Assembly: GCA_020354155.1 (NCBI GenBank) | Contig: CP070644.1 | Location: 1,981,072 to 1,990,103 of the forward strand | Reading direction: 5' to 3' | From: Nitrospiraceae bacterium | Lineage (GTDB): Bacteria > Nitrospirota > Thermodesulfovibrionia > UBA6902 | DNA: 9,032 bases | In this document: positions 6,629 to 9,032 of the stretch, one piece after another | Layout: each line of letters begins with the position of its first letter | Position numbering within the stretch: position 1 is the first letter of the stretch | Program-made: the position numbers and the translations under genes | Notes under the pieces: generated by a model | The model's database searches: none | Seen by the model: only the letters and a program-made list of their open reading frames with translations | What the model was told of the DNA's origin: nothing

Positions 6629-6657
6629 TTGTGTATTTTAAGATGAAATCTTATAAT
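6629..6657 (+). promoter_or_regulatory. Promoter of the sensor kinase operon, predicted to give a leaderless mRNA
   Basis: TTGTGT (6629-6634) and a perfect TATAAT (6652-6657) are separated by exactly 17 bases. Counting the usual distance from the -10 puts the transcription start at 6663-6665, on or beside the A of the kinase ATG at 6663. The sequence before the ATG has no Shine-Dalgarno motif, which agrees with a leaderless transcript. Confidence 0.6.
6639..6653. promoter_or_regulatory. Operator-like dyad overlapping the kinase promoter
   Basis: TAAGAT and ATCTTA form a perfect 6-bp inverted repeat around a GAA spacer. It fills the space between -35 and -10 and covers the first two bases of the -10, where a bound repressor would block polymerase. 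The binding protein is unknown, and AT-rich DNA gives chance dyads of this size. Confidence 0.35.
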
Positions 6658-6662
6658 ATTAG

Positions 6663-8228
6663 ATGCTCAAAAAGCTTGGAAAAACAATAACTATTGCAAA
6701 TGCAATAGCCTTTACCATAGTCATTCTCGTTGGTGGTGTCAGTATTTTCCTTACCCAGGATATCCTCCATAATGCGTATAAGATAGAGAAGCTGAGCAGG
6801 GATATTGTTGTCGTTGACAGTATTCATGCTGATACCTATCGTCTCATCCTTGCAATCCATCACTTTCTCATTGAACCTGACGAGCTGTACTCTGATGAAG
6901 TCCGTGAATTAATTGCAGACCTCAAGAATAAAGTTGAGGATTATAAAGAGGATGAACTGAGAGAAATTGCCCCAAAAGAAGGAAATATGGAGATTCAGCT
7001 CCTTGACATCATTCTTGAGGATGTCAAGGGACTGGACGGTGTGAGCGAGCTGATGTATGAATTTTCCCAGACAGGCAACCTCGACAGGGACAAACTGATA
7101 CGGCTGGAGGCATTTGGCTATGAACTGGAAGATACGACAAAGAGAATTAATAAAATTCACTTTGACAAAATCGGGAAATGGACCGATGAATCCCTGACAA
7201 ATATGTGGATGATCCTTTTTATCTATCTGGTCTTTATTACACTTGGAGGGCTAACCATTTACGAAGGACACAGAGTACTGCTGAAGAAAGTTGTCAGGCC
7301 AATCAAGGACCTTGCAGCTGCAACAATAGAATTTGCTGAGGGCAAGCTGAATAAAAGGGTTGCCACTGATTCTCAGACCGAGATAGGCCAGCTCTATCAA
7401 TCTTTCAATACTATGGCTGAGCGTCTCCAGGAAAATGATGAAATTCTGAGGAAATTTAATGAAGCACTTGAAAAGAAAGTGAAAGAAAGAACAATTGAGC
7501 TGCAAAAAGCAAATGTTCAGCTGCAAAAAACCCAGAATGCTCTGATCAGAACAGAAAAGGTAGCTGCTGTTGGTCAGATTGCCGCTGGCGTCACCCATGA
7601 GATCAAGAACCCCCTTAACTCACTGTCCATTAATGCACAGATGCTCTTAAAGGAGCTTTCAGCGAAGTTTGGTGCTGACTCACCGTCCTATGAATCAGCG
7701 GCATTAATCCGTTATGAAATCAACAGGATCAATAATATTCTCGAGGAATTTGTAAAATATGCAAAATTTCCTGAACCGCAATTTTTTGAAAATGACATGA
7801 ACCAGGTTATATCAGAAGTCGCAGACCTGATATCCCATAGTGCCCAGGACAGCGGAATATCCATTAAACTCTCTTTGAGTGACGATCTTCTTCCCTTTAA
7901 ATTTGATGCAAGACAGATCAAGGTCGTGCTCATGAACCTGGCCCAGAACGCCATAAAAGCCATGAAGAGCGGCGGTTTTCTTGAGATAAAAACCTCATGT
8001 TCCGATGATAGTATAATAATAACTGTATCTGATACAGGAGAAGGTATTGCAGAGAAGAATTTAGAAGTAATTTTTTCTCCCTTTTTCAGTACCAAAGAGG
8101 GTGGACTGGGACTGGGGCTCTCGATTGTTCAAAGAGTAGTGGAAAGTCACGGGGGGAAGATACAGTGTACAAGCACAGTGGGCAGTGGTACAGTATTCGA
8201 GATCACGCTGCCCATCGAGAGAGGTTAG
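6663..8228 (+). CDS. Two-TM HAMP sensor histidine kinase
   Basis: This 521-aa inner-membrane sensor kinase has TM1 at about 9-31, an extracytoplasmic domain at about 32-180, TM2 at about 181-200, a HAMP domain at about 203-257, a long coiled coil at about 258-300, HisKA with the H-box AAGVTHEIKNPLN (307-319; His312 the phospho-acceptor), and a HATPase domain with N-box NLAQNAIKAM (425-434), G1 DTGEGI (457-462), F-box FSPFFSTK (471-478) and G2 GLGLGL (481-486). All catalytic motifs are intact. The external domain is predicted all-helical and highly acidic, resembling a four-helix-bundle sensor. Its ligand cannot be read from sequence, although His55, His66 and His67 lie in one helix. The gene starts at ATG 6663 without a ribosome binding site, just below a strong promoter. 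The NtrC-type regulator begins 7 bp after the stop and is the obvious phosphotransfer partner. Confidence 0.95.
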   Translation: MLKKLGKTITIANAIAFTIVILVGGVSIFLTQDILHNAYKIEKLSRDIVVVDSIHADTYRLILAIHHFLIEPDELYSDEVRELIADLKNKVEDYKEDELREIAPKEGNMEIQLLDIILEDVKGLDGVSELMYEFSQTGNLDRDKLIRLEAFGYELEDTTKRINKIHFDKIGKWTDESLTNMWMILFIYLVFITLGGLTIYEGHRVLLKKVVRPIKDLAAATIEFAEGKLNKRVATDSQTEIGQLYQSFNTMAERLQENDEILRKFNEALEKKVKERTIELQKANVQLQKTQNALIRTEKVAAVGQIAAGVTHEIKNPLNSLSINAQMLLKELSAKFGADSPSYESAALIRYEINRINNILEEFVKYAKFPEPQFFENDMNQVISEVADLISHSAQDSGISIKLSLSDDLLPFKFDARQIKVVLMNLAQNAIKAMKSGGFLEIKTSCSDDSIIITVSDTGEGIAEKNLEVIFSPFFSTKEGGLGLGLSIVQRVVESHGGKIQCTSTVGSGTVFEITLPIERG

Positions 8229-8235
8229 GACTGGA

Positions 8236-9032
8236 ATGAAAAAAACATCTATTCTCATTGTTGATGACGATAAAATAGTGTGCTCAAGCCTTGCCAATTA
8301 TCTGTCAGGAGAATATACAACCTATACTGCCAATAATGGTCAGCAGGCAATACAGCAGTTAAACGAAAACAGTGAAATTGATGTGATATTAAGTGACCTG
8401 AAAATGCCGGAAATGGACGGCATTGAACTGCTTGAAAAAGTGCAGGCTGACAATAAGGATGCAGTCATCATCTTTGTTACCGGTGTATCAACAATAGAAT
8501 CTGCTGTAGAGGCCATGCGGAAAGGCGCCTATGACTACCTCACCAAACCTATTGATCTGAACAAACTGGAGATTACCATCAATAACGCCCTTGAGAACAA
8601 AAAACTCCGCTCTGAAAATATTATGTTAAAACAGAAAATCAGGGAAAGCATGGATTCCACCAACATGGTGGGAAATTCCAAAGGCATCAGGGACATCGCT
8701 GACATAATCAACAGGGTAGCATCGACGAAAGCTACAGTGCTCATTCTCGGAGAAAGTGGAACAGGCAAGGAACTGGTTGCAAATACGATCCATTACAACA
8801 GTACTGTTGCTGATGGCCCTTTTATCAAGGTGAACTGTTCCGCCCTTGCTGAAGGAGTCCTGGAAAGTGAACTCTTCGGCCATGAAAAAGGGTCATTTAC
8901 CGGCGCCCTGTATATGAAAAAGGGGAGATTTGAGCTCGCTGACGGCGGTACGCTCTTTCTGGACGAAATTGGGGATCTCCCGCCAGTAATACAGGTGAAA
9001 CTGCTGAGATTTCTTCAGGAGTCTGAATTTGA
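8236..9032 (+). CDS. NtrC-family sigma-54-dependent response regulator, truncated by the right window edge
   Basis: The frame opens at ATG 8236 and stays open to the edge, giving 265 residues. The receiver domain (about 4-117) begins SILIVDDDK and has the acidic pocket D10-D12, phospho-acceptor Asp54 in LSDLKMPEMDG, Thr82 and Lys104 in YLTKPID. A helical linker leads to the AAA+ sigma-54 interaction domain from about 143. It contains Walker A GESGTGKE (172-179), the ELFGHEKG motif (212-219), GSFTGA (219-224), the sigma-54-contacting loop with Ser where Ala is usual, and Walker B GGTLFLDEIGDL (237-248). The last residues, LLRFLQESEF, are normal for the family, so the rest of the AAA+ domain and a DNA-binding HTH should lie beyond the edge. 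Phosphorylation by the upstream kinase should trigger oligomerisation and ATP-driven opening of sigma-54 promoters. No convincing sigma-54 promoter was seen in this window, so its targets lie elsewhere. Confidence 0.96.
   Translation, partial: MKKTSILIVDDDKIVCSSLANYLSGEYTTYTANNGQQAIQQLNENSEIDVILSDLKMPEMDGIELLEKVQADNKDAVIIFVTGVSTIESAVEAMRKGAYDYLTKPIDLNKLEITINNALENKKLRSENIMLKQKIRESMDSTNMVGNSKGIRDIADIINRVASTKATVLILGESGTGKELVANTIHYNSTVADGPFIKVNCSALAEGVLESELFGHEKGSFTGALYMKKGRFELADGGTLFLDEIGDLPPVIQVKLLRFLQESEF

Noticed and set aside
6532..6662. Sigma-54 promoter in front of the kinase operon (autoregulation by its NtrC-type partner)
   Set aside because: No GG-N10-GC element in a TGGCAC/TTGC context was found in the gap, and a good sigma-70 promoter is present instead.
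8061..8297. Minus-strand open frames across the kinase/regulator junction and inside the regulator (also 8535-8883)
   Set aside because: They are antisense to the intact histidine kinase and NtrC-family genes and carry no recognisable features.

Overview
The window is chromosomal bacterial DNA of moderate GC, gene-dense, with compact operons, overlapping or nearly abutting genes and short intergenic gaps. It carries housekeeping genes (hpt, rimP, nusA, recG), a type IV prepilin peptidase and two sensor histidine kinases, one of them paired with a sigma-54-dependent response regulator. This mix fits a free-living Gram-negative bacterium, for example Nitrospirota or Desulfobacterota. That placement is an impression from gene content and protein style and was not tested by any search. 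I see no mobile element, CRISPR array, tRNA or rRNA.

Layout. From about 6531 down to the left edge every gene is on the minus strand. In transcription order they are: hpt (6531-6010); a possible 22-codon ORF (6001-5933); a 56-aa putative lipoprotein that is easily missed (5936-5766); a short regulatory gap with a candidate promoter and a strong intrinsic-terminator-like hairpin; rimP (start corrected to 5634); nusA, starting on the base after the rimP stop; recG, overlapping the nusA end by 17 bp; an 88-bp gap with a degenerate heptamer repeat; a 104-aa coiled-coil protein (start corrected to 1819); prepilin peptidase, coupled to it by an ATGA overlap; and a membrane PAS histidine kinase that overlaps the peptidase by 11 bp and runs off the left edge just before its phospho-acceptor histidine. 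On the plus strand, divergent from hpt, are a two-TM HAMP histidine kinase (6663-8228) and, 7 bp later, an NtrC-type response regulator (8236 to the right edge, incomplete).

How the parts work together. rimP-nusA-recG links 30S ribosome maturation, transcription elongation/termination and replication-fork repair in one transcript, with a probable leader attenuator. The coiled-coil/prepilin peptidase/PAS-kinase block ties processing of type IV pilin-like proteins to a signalling protein through translational coupling. The right-hand kinase/regulator pair is a complete sensing-to-sigma-54 circuit; its target promoters are not in view. The kinase promoter is placed so that its mRNA would begin at or next to the AUG, suggesting a leaderless transcript.

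Nothing here is a clearly new multi-gene system. The points most worth a second look are the predicted leaderless kinase mRNA with an operator-like dyad, the hairpin before rimP, the nusA-recG junction in place of the usual nusA-infB, the heptamer inverted repeat, the hidden lipoprotein with its upstream mini-ORF, and the serine variant of the GAFTGA loop in the regulator.
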